This document shows positions 22,132-29,470 of a stretch of 29,470 bases of DNA, one piece after another; the first letter of the stretch is position 1, and the number at the start of each line of letters is the position of its first letter. Source of the stretch: CAVHIG01 sp963636105 (lineage in GTDB: Bacteria; Bacillota; Clostridia; Peptostreptococcales; Anaerovoracaceae); the NCBI GenBank assembly GCA_963636105.1, contig CAVHIG010000020.1, positions 1 to 29,470 on the forward strand. Direction: 5' to 3'. The notes below the pieces were generated by a model that was not told where the DNA came from, did no database searches, and worked only from the letters and a program-made list of their open reading frames with translations. The position numbers were made by a program, and so were the translations under genes.

Positions 22132-24873
22132 ATGACGGGCACGATAGTCATAATAGACGGAAATAGCTTGATAAATAGGGCGTACTATGCGATGCAAAGG
22201 CCTATGATCACTAAGGAGGGCATATATACGCAGGGCATATACGGCTTTTTGAACATGCTTACAAAGATAAGGAAGGACTATGAGCCGGAATATATGGCGG
22301 TAGCCTTTGACCTTAAGGAGCCGACTTTTCGGCATAAGGAATATACGGAATATAAGGCGGGGCGAAAAAAGATGCCGGTGGAGCTTGCCATGCAGCTGCC
22401 GCTTCTTAAAGACGTGCTTGCGGCCATGAATATAAAGATACTTGAGCTTTCGGGCTGGGAGGCGGATGACATAATAGGTACCATCGCAAGGCGTGCTGAA
22501 GATGAGGGACTTGAGCCGCTTATCATTACGGGCGATAAGGATGAGCTGCAGCTTGCTACTGATGTCACCAGGGTGCTGATTACAAGGAAGGGCATCACAG
22601 ATTTTGATTTATTTGACAAAAATGCCATGATTGAAAAATATGGCTTTACTCCTACTCAATTTATAGATTACAAGGGTCTTATGGGCGACCAGTCGGACAA
22701 TATTCCGGGCATACCTGGAGTCGGCGAAAAGACGGCTTCAAAGCTGCTTTTGCAATTCGGAAGCGTGGAAAATATGCTTGCGCATACTGATGAAATCGCA
22801 AATGCAAAGCTGCGCGCAAAGGTGGAAGATAACGCACAGCTTGCCCTTATGAGCAAGAGGCTGGCTACTATAGATGTGAATGCGCCTATCGAGGTGGATT
22901 TTGAGGGATTCAAGGAGGAAGAGCCGGATTACGAAAAGCTCATAGCTTTGTATGTAAAGCTTGAGTTCAACAGCTTTTTGAAGAAGCTTGAAAAGAAGGC
23001 GCCGCAGGACGCAAAGTCAAGTAGCTCAGTGGATATACCCGAGTACGAAACGCTCGTTGTAGGAAGCGAAGAAGATCTGCATAAGCTTGCTGAGTCGCTA
23101 AGTCTTGCAAAAGCTGGAAATTTAAAGGTTTTCAGCAATAATGAGCATAAGGATGTGCCTGTGATTCACGGTATAAGTATTACTGTAAACCAGACTTCTT
23201 ATTATATAAATGGCAACGATACCGCAAAAATCTCTGCTTTTGCGGATATTCTTGTGCGGCAGAAGCCTGCCCTTACAGGGCATGAGCTTATACAAAGCTA
23301 TTATGCGCTTATGGCAGCAGGCTATGTAGATTCCGCTTGCTTGGAAGAGCGGGCGGTGGCGGGAGACTGCGATGTTTCCGCAGGCAACAAGGCAGCTGCT
23401 ATATTTGACACGGCCTTTGATACGGCGATAGCAGCTTATGTGCTTGAGCCTACGAGAAGCGCTTATGACTTAAAGACGCTTGTTTTTGAATATCTCGGAC
23501 AGGAATTTCAGGATGAGAAATCTTTTTTGGAGGATAGCGGACAGCTTGATTTTTTCGCGGATCCCGCGATGCGTTTTGCGGAGTATGGTGCAAAAATGGC
23601 TGCCTATATTTCAGCACTGAGAAGTGTTTTGTCGGAAAAGCTTGGGCAAAATGGGCTTGAAAAGGTCTTTTATGAGGTGGAGCTTCCGCTCGTGGAGGTG
23701 CTCGCTTCTATGGAAAAATATGGCTTTGCTGTAGACAAGAATGCGCTTTCGGAGATAGGAGGCGACATATCGGGGCGGATAGAGGAGCTTACGCAGGATA
23801 TTTATAAGCATGCGGGCGAGGAGTTTAATATAAATTCTCCTGCGCAGCTTGGCGTGATTTTGTTTGAGAAGCTGGGACTGCCGGCGGGGAAAAAGACTCA
23901 AAGAGGATATTCGACAAGTGCGGAGATACTTGAAAAGCTTCGTGAAAAGCATCCTATAGTGCCGCTGATTTTGGAGTACAGGATGCTTACAAAGCTTAAG
24001 GGGACTTATATAGAGGGCTTGATGCCACTTATAAATAAGGATGGACGCATACATGCGCATTTTAAGCAGACTGTCACGGCGACAGGCAGAATAAGCTGCA
24101 CGGAGCCAAATTTGCAAAATATTCCGGTAAGGCAGGAGCTTTCGCGCAGCATAAGAAGAGCATTTGTGCCGCGCGATGGCTATATACTTGTGGGCGCGGA
24201 TTATTCGCAGATCGAGCTTCGCGTGCTTGCGCATATGTCAGGTGAGCCGCTTTTGGTGGAGGCCTTCAATCGCGGAGATGATATTCATAAGATTACGGCT
24301 GCAAGGGTATTTGGCGTGCCTGAGGATGAGGTGAGCCCTTTGCAAAGAAGCAATGCGAAGGCTGTCAATTTCGGTGTCATCTACGGTATGAGCGGTTTTG
24401 GGCTTTCGAGTGAGCTGAATATTACAAGGCGCGATGCGCAGGCTTATATAGAAGAGTATTTCAGAAAGTATGCTTATGTAAAGAGCTTTATGGATATGCA
24501 GGTGGAAAGCTGCAAAAGCCTGGGTTTTGTAAAGACTATAATGGATAGGAAGAGGTATATTCCTGAGATAAAGGCCGCGAATTATCAGGTTCGGCAGCTT
24601 GGAGAGCGCCTTGCTATGAATAGCCCTATTCAGGGAAGCGCGGCAGATATTATAAAGATAGCCATGGTGAATGTCTATGGCAGGCTTTTGAGAGAGAAGC
24701 TGAAGTCGCGTCTGATTTTGCAGGTGCATGATGAACTCATAATCGAGACCAGTGAGGATGAGAAGGAGCGCGTGCAGGATTTGCTTGTGGAAGAGATGGA
24801 GAATGCGATGCAGCTCTCGGTAAAACTTGATGTGAGCCTCGAGGTGGGGCAGAATTGGTATGCGCTTAAGTGA
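22132..24873 (+). CDS. polA: DNA polymerase I
   Basis: Fills gaps and removes RNA primers in replication and repair. The 913 residues comprise the 5'-3' exonuclease domain (TIVIIDGNSLINRAYYAM; AFDLKEPTFRH; GWEADDIIGT; GDKDELQLAT; YKGLMGDQSDNIPGIPGVGE), a degenerate 3'-5' exonuclease domain in which the usual DTE motif is replaced (FSNNEHKD), and the polymerase domain with motif A DYSQIELRVLAH (D690), motif B RSNAKAVNFGVIYG and motif C QVHDELIIE (H866, D867). The proofreading site is therefore probably inactive, as in Bacillus. Residues 411-417 (GDCDVSA) are a palindromic-element copy within the degenerate domain. coaE follows directly. Confidence 0.97.
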   Translation: MTGTIVIIDGNSLINRAYYAMQRPMITKEGIYTQGIYGFLNMLTKIRKDYEPEYMAVAFDLKEPTFRHKEYTEYKAGRKKMPVELAMQLPLLKDVLAAMNIKILELSGWEADDIIGTIARRAEDEGLEPLIITGDKDELQLATDVTRVLITRKGITDFDLFDKNAMIEKYGFTPTQFIDYKGLMGDQSDNIPGIPGVGEKTASKLLLQFGSVENMLAHTDEIANAKLRAKVEDNAQLALMSKRLATIDVNAPIEVDFEGFKEEEPDYEKLIALYVKLEFNSFLKKLEKKAPQDAKSSSSVDIPEYETLVVGSEEDLHKLAESLSLAKAGNLKVFSNNEHKDVPVIHGISITVNQTSYYINGNDTAKISAFADILVRQKPALTGHELIQSYYALMAAGYVDSACLEERAVAGDCDVSAGNKAAAIFDTAFDTAIAAYVLEPTRSAYDLKTLVFEYLGQEFQDEKSFLEDSGQLDFFADPAMRFAEYGAKMAAYISALRSVLSEKLGQNGLEKVFYEVELPLVEVLASMEKYGFAVDKNALSEIGGDISGRIEELTQDIYKHAGEEFNINSPAQLGVILFEKLGLPAGKKTQRGYSTSAEILEKLREKHPIVPLILEYRMLTKLKGTYIEGLMPLINKDGRIHAHFKQTVTATGRISCTEPNLQNIPVRQELSRSIRRAFVPRDGYILVGADYSQIELRVLAHMSGEPLLVEAFNRGDDIHKITAARVFGVPEDEVSPLQRSNAKAVNFGVIYGMSGFGLSSELNITRRDAQAYIEEYFRKYAYVKSFMDMQVESCKSLGFVKTIMDRKRYIPEIKAANYQVRQLGERLAMNSPIQGSAADIIKIAMVNVYGRLLREKLKSRLILQVHDELIIETSEDEKERVQDLLVEEMENAMQLSVKLDVSLEVGQNWYALK
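23360..23381 (+). repeat. Palindromic coding element in polA
   Basis: It matches 17 of 22 reference positions with an intact right half GTTTCCGC and ACTGCG in the left. It is read as G-D-C-D-V-S-A (residues 411-417) in the standard frame. It lies in the inactive exonuclease domain, where inserts would be tolerated. Confidence 0.65.
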
Positions 24874-24896
24874 GCAGTAAACAGGTAGACAAACAT

Positions 24897-25496
24897 ATGA
24901 AAATAATAGGACTTACGGGCGGGATCGGCAGCGGAAAATCCACTGTTTCTGAATATCTTGCTTCAAAAGGAATAAAGATAGTAGACGCGGATAAAATTTC
25001 GCACGAAATGATGGAAAACGGCTCATCGCTTCTTGAAGAGCTTGCCATAGCCTTTGGCGATGAAATTATAAATTCTGATGGTTCTCTGAATCGCAGGGAG
25101 CTTGCAAGGCTTGCTTTTGCTACAGAAGAAGGAAAGAATCTCTTGAATCGTATTACACATAAGGAGATTTCAAAGCGGGTGGATAGGCAAATAGCAGAGC
25201 TAAAAAAATCCAATGAGCGCATTATATTCTTTGACGCGCCGCTGCTCTTTGAAGCAGGCATGGATTCAAAGACCGGAGAGACCTGGCTTGTACATGTGGA
25301 TGAGGCTACGCGCATAAGTCGTGTAAGAGACCGCGACGGCCTCAGCGAGGAAGAAATCCTCGCCAGGATAAAAGCTCAGATGAGTGAAGAAGAAAAGCTT
25401 GCGAGAGCAAGTCATGTACTTGATAATTCCGGTAGCGTAGAGGAGCTCTATGCACAGGTGGACAGCTTACTGGCAGAATTGAATCATATGATTTAG
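24897..25496 (+). CDS. coaE: Dephospho-CoA kinase
   Basis: Catalyses the last step of coenzyme A synthesis, phosphorylating the 3'-hydroxyl of dephospho-CoA. The 199 residues begin MKIIGLTGGIGSGKSTVSEY with the P-loop GGIGSGKS, followed by DADKISHEMM and a lid region with SRVRDRDGLSEEE. The ATG at 24897 gives the standard N-terminus and follows AGGT by about 10 nt; a GTG at 24870 would overlap polA. Its place just after polA is common in Firmicutes (polA-coaE). Confidence 0.95.
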   Translation: MKIIGLTGGIGSGKSTVSEYLASKGIKIVDADKISHEMMENGSSLLEELAIAFGDEIINSDGSLNRRELARLAFATEEGKNLLNRITHKEISKRVDRQIAELKKSNERIIFFDAPLLFEAGMDSKTGETWLVHVDEATRISRVRDRDGLSEEEILARIKAQMSEEEKLARASHVLDNSGSVEELYAQVDSLLAELNHMI

Positions 25497-25573
25497 CTTG
25501 AATTCAATAAGTTTTTAGCCAGGAATCAAGAAATTGTCACCTAAATAGAATAGAATGAAAAAGGAAAAAGAAA

Positions 25574-27217
25574 ATGCCAAATCCCAAAATCAGCCTGAGG
25601 AAGCTGGCAGCACTTGGCCTCTGCGGCGTGCTGAGCTTGTCTCTTCTATCCGGCTGCAGCGAAAAACTTGAACTGCTGCGCGGTCAGGAAGAAAAATATG
25701 AAATAGAGAAATCGAGCGAGGTACATCTTCCTATGGGATATGTGCGTACTCTAAATCCTGCGCTTTCAAAGGATGAGGACGTATATTACATCTCAAAGCT
25801 GATTTATGATGGCTTATTTGAGCTCGATGAGACCATGAGGGCCGTGCCGGAGCTTGTAAAAGAATACAGCTATAACGAAGACAGCACGCAGCTCGATATC
25901 ACCCTAAAAAGCGGTATTTGCTGGCATGACGGTGAAAAGCTGACAAATAGCGATGTAAAATATACGATTGAACTTTTAATTTCACTGGGCACGGATACAC
26001 TCTACAGCAGCTATGTGAGCAATATAAAGAGCGTCAAGGCAAATAAAAATGACGAGCTGAAGCTCACTATAACATTCAAAAATGGCGCGGATTCAGCCAC
26101 TGAAAAGCTGACCTTCCCGATAATGCCTGAGCATCAATACAAAAGTGTCTCTGACATGAGAAAGCACGCGGACGACTTTAGCCCTATCGGTACGGGCGCT
26201 TACAAGGTGAGCGAATACGATCTGCTCACGAGCCTTGAGCTGGTTCCAAACGAAAGCTATTACGAGGCCGTTTCCGCAAACACTCTAAGCTTTGACGTGG
26301 TGCCGGGAAGCAAGGAAGCCCTCTCTCTTATGAATGTCGACGAAGTTTCCGCGGCATTTATAAAGGACATAGACCGAGAGACGATTATAAACAACACGGA
26401 CGCTGTGACGCAGGACTTTCTTTCAAATTGCGTGGAGGTCATAGGCTTCAATCAAGGCAAGGCTTATCTCAAAAATAAGAGGGTACGGCAGGCTATAGCC
26501 TATGCCACAAACAGCGAGAAAATTCTGGAATCGGCTTATTATTCCTGCGGCGTTGCGACGGATTCGCTGTATTATCCGGGCTATCTCGGCGTGGAGAATG
26601 AAGGCGATTTGTACGGCTATGATTTGGAAAAGGCAGCTGAGCTTTTGAAGAAGGCGGGGCTTGGCGATTCTGACGGTGATGGTTATCTTGAATATGAGGG
26701 TGAGGCTCTCACGGTTGAGATTTTGATAAAGTCGGATGATGTGTCGCAGGTAGCGGCAGCTCAGCTTATAAAAAAGTCCCTTGGAGATATTCAGGTCGAA
26801 GCGGAAATTGCGGAGTGCTCCGCGGAGGAGTATCGCAGCAGGGTTGCGACGGGGGATTATGATATTTTTATAGGCGAGTATACTTTTGCGGATTATTATG
26901 ATCTGCGCTCGCTTTTGCATTCGGGCTACGGAAATGTGGTAAGTTATTCAAATGAGAAGGTGGATTCAAATTTGGATCTTTTGGCGACGGGTGCGACAAA
27001 GAATAAAGCGAAGGTTTATAGCGAGCTTAAGGAGACCTTGGCGGAGGATCTGCCATATTATCCTATTCTTTACAGAACATACGGCATGGTGATGTCGCAA
27101 TCGTTTGTGGGCGAGAATTCGCCGCTTTTCAATGATTTCTATAGGAATGCCGCGAGCTGGTCGCTTGAGTATAAGCGCGTGGTGAGTGATGATACAAAGA
27201 CCGAGGAGGAAATGTAA
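25574..27217 (+). CDS. Peptide ABC transporter substrate-binding lipoprotein (SBP family 5)
   Basis: An extracellular solute-binding protein of 547 residues anchored by lipid at C28 of the lipobox LLSGC, after a basic start and hydrophobic signal (residues 10-25). Family 5 motifs follow: LNPALSKDEDVYYISKLIYD, GLFELDE, LKSGICWHDGEKLTNSDVKY, SPIGTGAYKV, NKRVRQAIAYAT and AAELLKKAGLGDSDGDGYLE. Such proteins bind oligopeptides or nickel for an ABC importer, but no permease or ATPase gene is near. YEAVSANT (231-237) and DEVSAAF both contain GTTTCCGC in the element frame, possible half copies. The next gene starts 4 bp after the stop, so uptake and peptidase may work together. Confidence 0.9.
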   Translation: MPNPKISLRKLAALGLCGVLSLSLLSGCSEKLELLRGQEEKYEIEKSSEVHLPMGYVRTLNPALSKDEDVYYISKLIYDGLFELDETMRAVPELVKEYSYNEDSTQLDITLKSGICWHDGEKLTNSDVKYTIELLISLGTDTLYSSYVSNIKSVKANKNDELKLTITFKNGADSATEKLTFPIMPEHQYKSVSDMRKHADDFSPIGTGAYKVSEYDLLTSLELVPNESYYEAVSANTLSFDVVPGSKEALSLMNVDEVSAAFIKDIDRETIINNTDAVTQDFLSNCVEVIGFNQGKAYLKNKRVRQAIAYATNSEKILESAYYSCGVATDSLYYPGYLGVENEGDLYGYDLEKAAELLKKAGLGDSDGDGYLEYEGEALTVEILIKSDDVSQVAAAQLIKKSLGDIQVEAEIAECSAEEYRSRVATGDYDIFIGEYTFADYYDLRSLLHSGYGNVVSYSNEKVDSNLDLLATGATKNKAKVYSELKETLAEDLPYYPILYRTYGMVMSQSFVGENSPLFNDFYRNAASWSLEYKRVVSDDTKTEEEM

Positions 27218-27221
27218 GAAT

Positions 27222-28190
27222 ATGAAAGAGATAAATATTACTGACATAAAAGGAATTGAAATCGGACAGGCGCAGAATTTTGAAGCCGGTACGGGCTGTA
27301 CAGCGATAATTGCCAGGGAAGGTGCGTGCGCCGGGGTCGATGTGAGAGGCGGCGGTCCTGCTTCGCGCGAGACAGATTGCCTCAGGGCAGAGAATATGAT
27401 AGACAGGATACATTGCGTGATGCTTTCCGGGGGCAGCGCCTATGGACTTGAGGCGGCCTGCGGTGCCATGGATTATCTTGAGGAGCAGGGCATAGGCTTT
27501 GAGGTAGGAGTCGCAAAGGTACCTATCGTGTGCGGCTGCTCGCTTTTTGATCTTACAGTGGGGAGTTCTTCTGTAAGGCCTGATAAGGCTATGGGTTATG
27601 AGGCTTGCAAGAATGCTACGAGTGAGCCTCCGCTCCAGGGAAACTATGGGGCGGGTACAGGAGCGTCTGTAGGAAAGTATCTGGGCATGGATAATTGCAT
27701 GAAATCCGGTATAGGGCACTACACAGTGCAGGCAGGTGATGTGCAATGCGGTGCTATCGTAGCCGTAAACGCTCTCGGCGATGTGATAGATTCAGATCAT
27801 AATTATATCTTGGCAGGCCTTTTGAGCGAGGACAAATTGAATTTCCTTGACACGAGCAAATTGATGTTTGAAGATATAAGTGGCGATAGGAATGTATGGA
27901 AGGGAAATACTACGCTTTGTTGCGTGATCACAAATGCAAAGCTTACGAAGGCGCAGTGCAACAAGCTGGCCTCTATTGCTCACAATGGATATGCAAAGGC
28001 GATAAGACCGGTGCATACCTCTGTGGACGGAGATACGATATATGTGCTCGCTACAGGCGAGGTGGAAGTAAACACTGATGCCCTCGGAGCGCTTGCGACT
28101 GAGGTGGTGGCAAAGGCGATAAAAAATGCCGTGATCCACGCAAAGGCTGCTTATGGCCTGAAGGCTTATTCGGATATTTCGATGCTGTAG
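27222..28190 (+). CDS. P1 family peptidase (DmpA/BapA-like, S58)
   Basis: P1 peptidases are autocatalytically cleaved N-terminal nucleophile-type aminopeptidases. The 322 residues show GIEIGQAQNFEAGTGCTAII, GVDVRGGGPASRETD, MLSGGSAYGLEAA, the GNYGAGTGASVGK motif, and GAIVAVNALGDVID. The segment that should present the cleavage site and Ser/Thr nucleophile reads SGIGHYTVQAG, with His where relatives have Ser or Thr after Gly, so activity is uncertain. The ATG at 27222 is preferred; GAGGAGGA lies about 10 nt upstream inside the end of the previous gene. The gene is probably in one operon with the peptide-binding lipoprotein. Confidence 0.9.
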   Translation: MKEINITDIKGIEIGQAQNFEAGTGCTAIIAREGACAGVDVRGGGPASRETDCLRAENMIDRIHCVMLSGGSAYGLEAACGAMDYLEEQGIGFEVGVAKVPIVCGCSLFDLTVGSSSVRPDKAMGYEACKNATSEPPLQGNYGAGTGASVGKYLGMDNCMKSGIGHYTVQAGDVQCGAIVAVNALGDVIDSDHNYILAGLLSEDKLNFLDTSKLMFEDISGDRNVWKGNTTLCCVITNAKLTKAQCNKLASIAHNGYAKAIRPVHTSVDGDTIYVLATGEVEVNTDALGALATEVVAKAIKNAVIHAKAAYGLKAYSDISML

Positions 28191-28277
28191 TGCCTGCGGC
28201 GCTTGATATGAGGAATTTGTCCGGGTGAATTTTTCGTAGAATAGATTTATAAAAGAATAGATGATTTGATCTCGAGT

Positions 28278-28296
28278 AAAAAAGTACAACTTTTTT
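28278..28296 (+). terminator. Possible weak A/T-rich terminator after the P1 peptidase
   Basis: AAAAAAG (28278-28284) pairs with CTTTTTT (28290-28296) across TACAA. The stem is almost all A-T and may act only weakly. Confidence 0.3.
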
Positions 28297-28307
28297 CAAA
28301 AAAAGTG

Positions 28308-28335
28308 TTGACATCCTGTGCAAAAGTGTTATACT
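28308..28335 (+). promoter_or_regulatory. Distal promoter upstream of tRNA-Leu
   Basis: TTGACA (28308-28313) and TATACT (28330-28335) are separated by 16 bp. It is one of two tandem promoters before the tRNA gene. Downstream, small AT-rich hairpins (AAACTT/AAGTTT; AGCTT/AAGCT) occupy the space to the second promoter. Confidence 0.6.
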
Positions 28336-28413
28336 GATATTGTTGTTCACGAAGAGAGCTTAAATAAAGCTGAGACGAAACTTAAAAGTTTTTAAAAAAG
28401 TTTAAAAAAGCTC

Positions 28414-28442
28414 TTGACAAAGTCGACAAGATATCATATAAT
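28414..28442 (+). promoter_or_regulatory. Proximal consensus promoter of tRNA-Leu
   Basis: A perfect TTGACA (28414-28419) and TATAAT (28437-28442) are separated by 17 bp. The start of transcription would be about 28449, some 9 nt before the tRNA. Confidence 0.85.
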
Positions 28443-28457
28443 AAATGATGTTGGCGC

Positions 28458-28541
28458 GCGGCTGTGGCGGAATGGCAGACGCGTACGGTTGAGGGCCGTA
28501 TGGGTAACACCGTGCTGGTTCAAGTCCAGTCAGCCGCACCA
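28458..28541 (+). tRNA. tRNA-Leu (anticodon GAG)
   Basis: The 84-nt type II tRNA has acceptor arms GCGGCTG (28458-28464) and CAGCCGC (28531-28537), then A and an encoded CCA (28538-28541). The anticodon stem TACGG/CCGTA encloses the loop TTGAGGG, giving anticodon GAG for CTC codons. A long variable arm (GGGT/ACCG-type) and the TGGTTCAAGTCCA T-arm are visible. Confidence 0.95.
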
Positions 28542-28542
28542 C

Positions 28543-28594
28543 AAAACTCCGAATCAAATCTTGAATGGTTGGTTCGGAGTTTTTCTTTTGTTTT
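28543..28594 (+). terminator. Intrinsic terminator of tRNA-Leu
   Basis: AAAACTCCGAA (28543-28553) and TTCGGAGTTTT (28573-28583) form an 11-bp stem across a 19-nt loop, followed by a T-rich stretch TTCTTTTGTTTTG. Confidence 0.85.
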
Positions 28595-28688
28595 GCGTTT
28601 TGAAACCGTCATCCTGCAGGAGAAAGCTTAATAAGGATGATGGGTACAAAAATATTTAAACTTTTAAATTTAAAGGGAGTGAACTTTT

Positions 28689-29393
28689 ATGAAGGCAAAA
28701 TTGATAGCGATGATCTTAGGAACTGTCATGGTATTTTCTATGGTGGGCTGCGGTTCGCAGGAGGCTGAATCTGAAGTGCCGGATAATGCCACTGAAGCTG
28801 TGGAGACAGAGGATGAGGATGCAGGTGAAGCGATGGCTACTACCATCAACACTGAGGGCACCTTTGTGGATACGCGCTCGGGCAAAACTGAGTATGATTC
28901 ATTTGACGATGTTATCGGTCAGCTTGAGCCGGGCGAGGCCTATGCTTATGTGACGATTGCGGGTCATGACAGACAGGTGCTTGCTGTTACAGATGGGACC
29001 TTTGCTTGGGATGATTCTACAAATGCGGCTATAGATGTTGATTTCTACGCAGAAGTGGGATACATTGATAATAAGATAATGAACATCGGAAGCGTATCCA
29101 CAGGAGCTACATCATATCCTGTAAGATGTTCTGCGGACGGTATCTTGTATGCTTGCAACAATGATATATATGGTGAGCTCAAGATTACGGATACGGATCT
29201 GCTTTTCTATGCAAAGAAGATTGCGATTACTTATGATACAAAAGGAAATTATACTTTAGAAGGTTTCACTACTGAGGACGGCAGCATGGCAAATTCTTCA
29301 AAGGATATCGGCGTAGCTACGGAGGAAGAATTCTTTGCTTTGTATGACGTGCTGGATGAGGTACCTGTTGTAAACTTCCAGGTGGTTGAATAA
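28689..29393 (+). CDS. Hypothetical secreted lipoprotein
   Basis: The 234-residue protein has a lipoprotein signal: MKAKLIAMILGTVMVFSMVG then C21, followed by Gly and Ser. An acidic linker (22-55, Glu/Asp/Ala rich) connects to a domain that begins near GTFVDTRSGKTEYDSFDDVI. It contains GEAYAYVTIAGHDRQVLAVT and GILYACNNDIYGELKI, suggesting a beta-rich fold, and ends NFQVVE. No family is recognised. AAGGGAG lies about 10 nt before the ATG. It stands alone, between the tRNA terminator and a repeat region. Confidence 0.85.
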   Translation: MKAKLIAMILGTVMVFSMVGCGSQEAESEVPDNATEAVETEDEDAGEAMATTINTEGTFVDTRSGKTEYDSFDDVIGQLEPGEAYAYVTIAGHDRQVLAVTDGTFAWDDSTNAAIDVDFYAEVGYIDNKIMNIGSVSTGATSYPVRCSADGILYACNNDIYGELKITDTDLLFYAKKIAITYDTKGNYTLEGFTTEDGSMANSSKDIGVATEEEFFALYDVLDEVPVVNFQVVE

Positions 29394-29394
29394 A

Positions 29395-29470
29395 GGCTCG
29401 GCCTACACCTACCCTCGGAACCAAATGACTTACACATGGGGGCTCGGCTACAGCTCTCTGCGGGACCGAA
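29395..29470 (+). repeat. Imperfect ~31-bp direct repeats running to the window edge
   Basis: GGCTCGGCCTACACCT... at 29395-29425 is repeated as GGCTCGGCTACAGCTC... at 29441-29470, a period of about 46 bp. They share GGCTCGGC, TACA and CGGRACCRAA. The array may continue beyond the window. Spacer and repeat are not alike enough in length or conservation to call it a CRISPR. Confidence 0.5.

Noticed and set aside
29395..29470. CRISPR array at the right end
   Set aside because: The two units differ at several positions and the spacing is too short for a repeat-spacer pattern; no cas gene is present.

Overview
The window reads as chromosomal DNA of a low-to-moderate GC Firmicute of class Clostridia, probably a Lachnospirales relative. 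This is inferred from the gene set (IscS-IscU-MnmA cluster, rplU-rpmA-obg block, TIGR03960 radical SAM plus DUF2344 pair, ynzC-like DUF896 protein, GPH-type transporter), from strong AGGAGG-like ribosome binding sites and from TTGACA-17-TATAAT promoters. No phage, insertion sequence, CRISPR array or rRNA is visible. Almost all genes are on the + strand; only prfC and the GPH transporter are on the - strand.

Layout. 1-2074: tail of an unknown gene, DNA-3-methyladenine glycosylase I (tag) and a first cysteine desulfurase. 2244-6029: a large SWIM/SNF2 helicase. 6101-8364: L21 leader, rplU, rpmA, a strong terminator, obg. 8424-11493: HD-domain protein, radical SAM protein and DUF2344 protein, translationally coupled. 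11494-11825: hairpins, a terminator, a promoter and a 5'-terminal RNA hairpin ahead of comEA. prfC converges on comEA. 14306-18680: DUF896 protein, then iscS-iscU-mnmA and a ferredoxin-type aldo/keto reductase. 18684-20120: GPH transporter. 20265-25496: ECF sigma factor, its zinc-finger anti-sigma factor, polA and coaE. 25574-28190: peptide-binding lipoprotein and a P1-family peptidase. 28308-29470: tRNA-Leu(GAG) behind two promoters, a small lipoprotein, and the start of a direct-repeat region.

The most unusual signal is a short palindromic element scattered through protein-coding genes. Its best copy, in the first cysteine desulfurase (1290-1311), is a perfect 22-bp palindrome: core GGAAACTGCGCAGTTTCC with GC on each side. 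Related copies lie in or next to tag and inside the SNF2 helicase, radical SAM protein, ComEA, MnmA, the anti-sigma factor and DNA polymerase I. The clear copies are all read in the same frame, giving the peptide G-N-C/G-A-V-S-A or a close variant, and none was found in intergenic DNA except possibly the tag-proximal one. In MnmA the copy lies between 19-bp direct repeats within an extra segment of about 27 residues. In the anti-sigma factor one copy has lost exactly nine bases. This resembles in concept the Rickettsia palindromic elements that insert in frame into genes, but the sequence is different and I do not recognise this family.

Functionally, the iscS-iscU-mnmA cluster links cysteine sulfur to Fe-S assembly and tRNA 2-thiolation. 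rplU-rpmA-obg links ribosomal large-subunit proteins to a ribosome-assembly GTPase. L27 is encoded in its already-mature form and the usual prp (ysxB) gene is missing from between rplU and rpmA. The sigma/anti-sigma pair is a self-contained envelope-signal module just ahead of polA and coaE.
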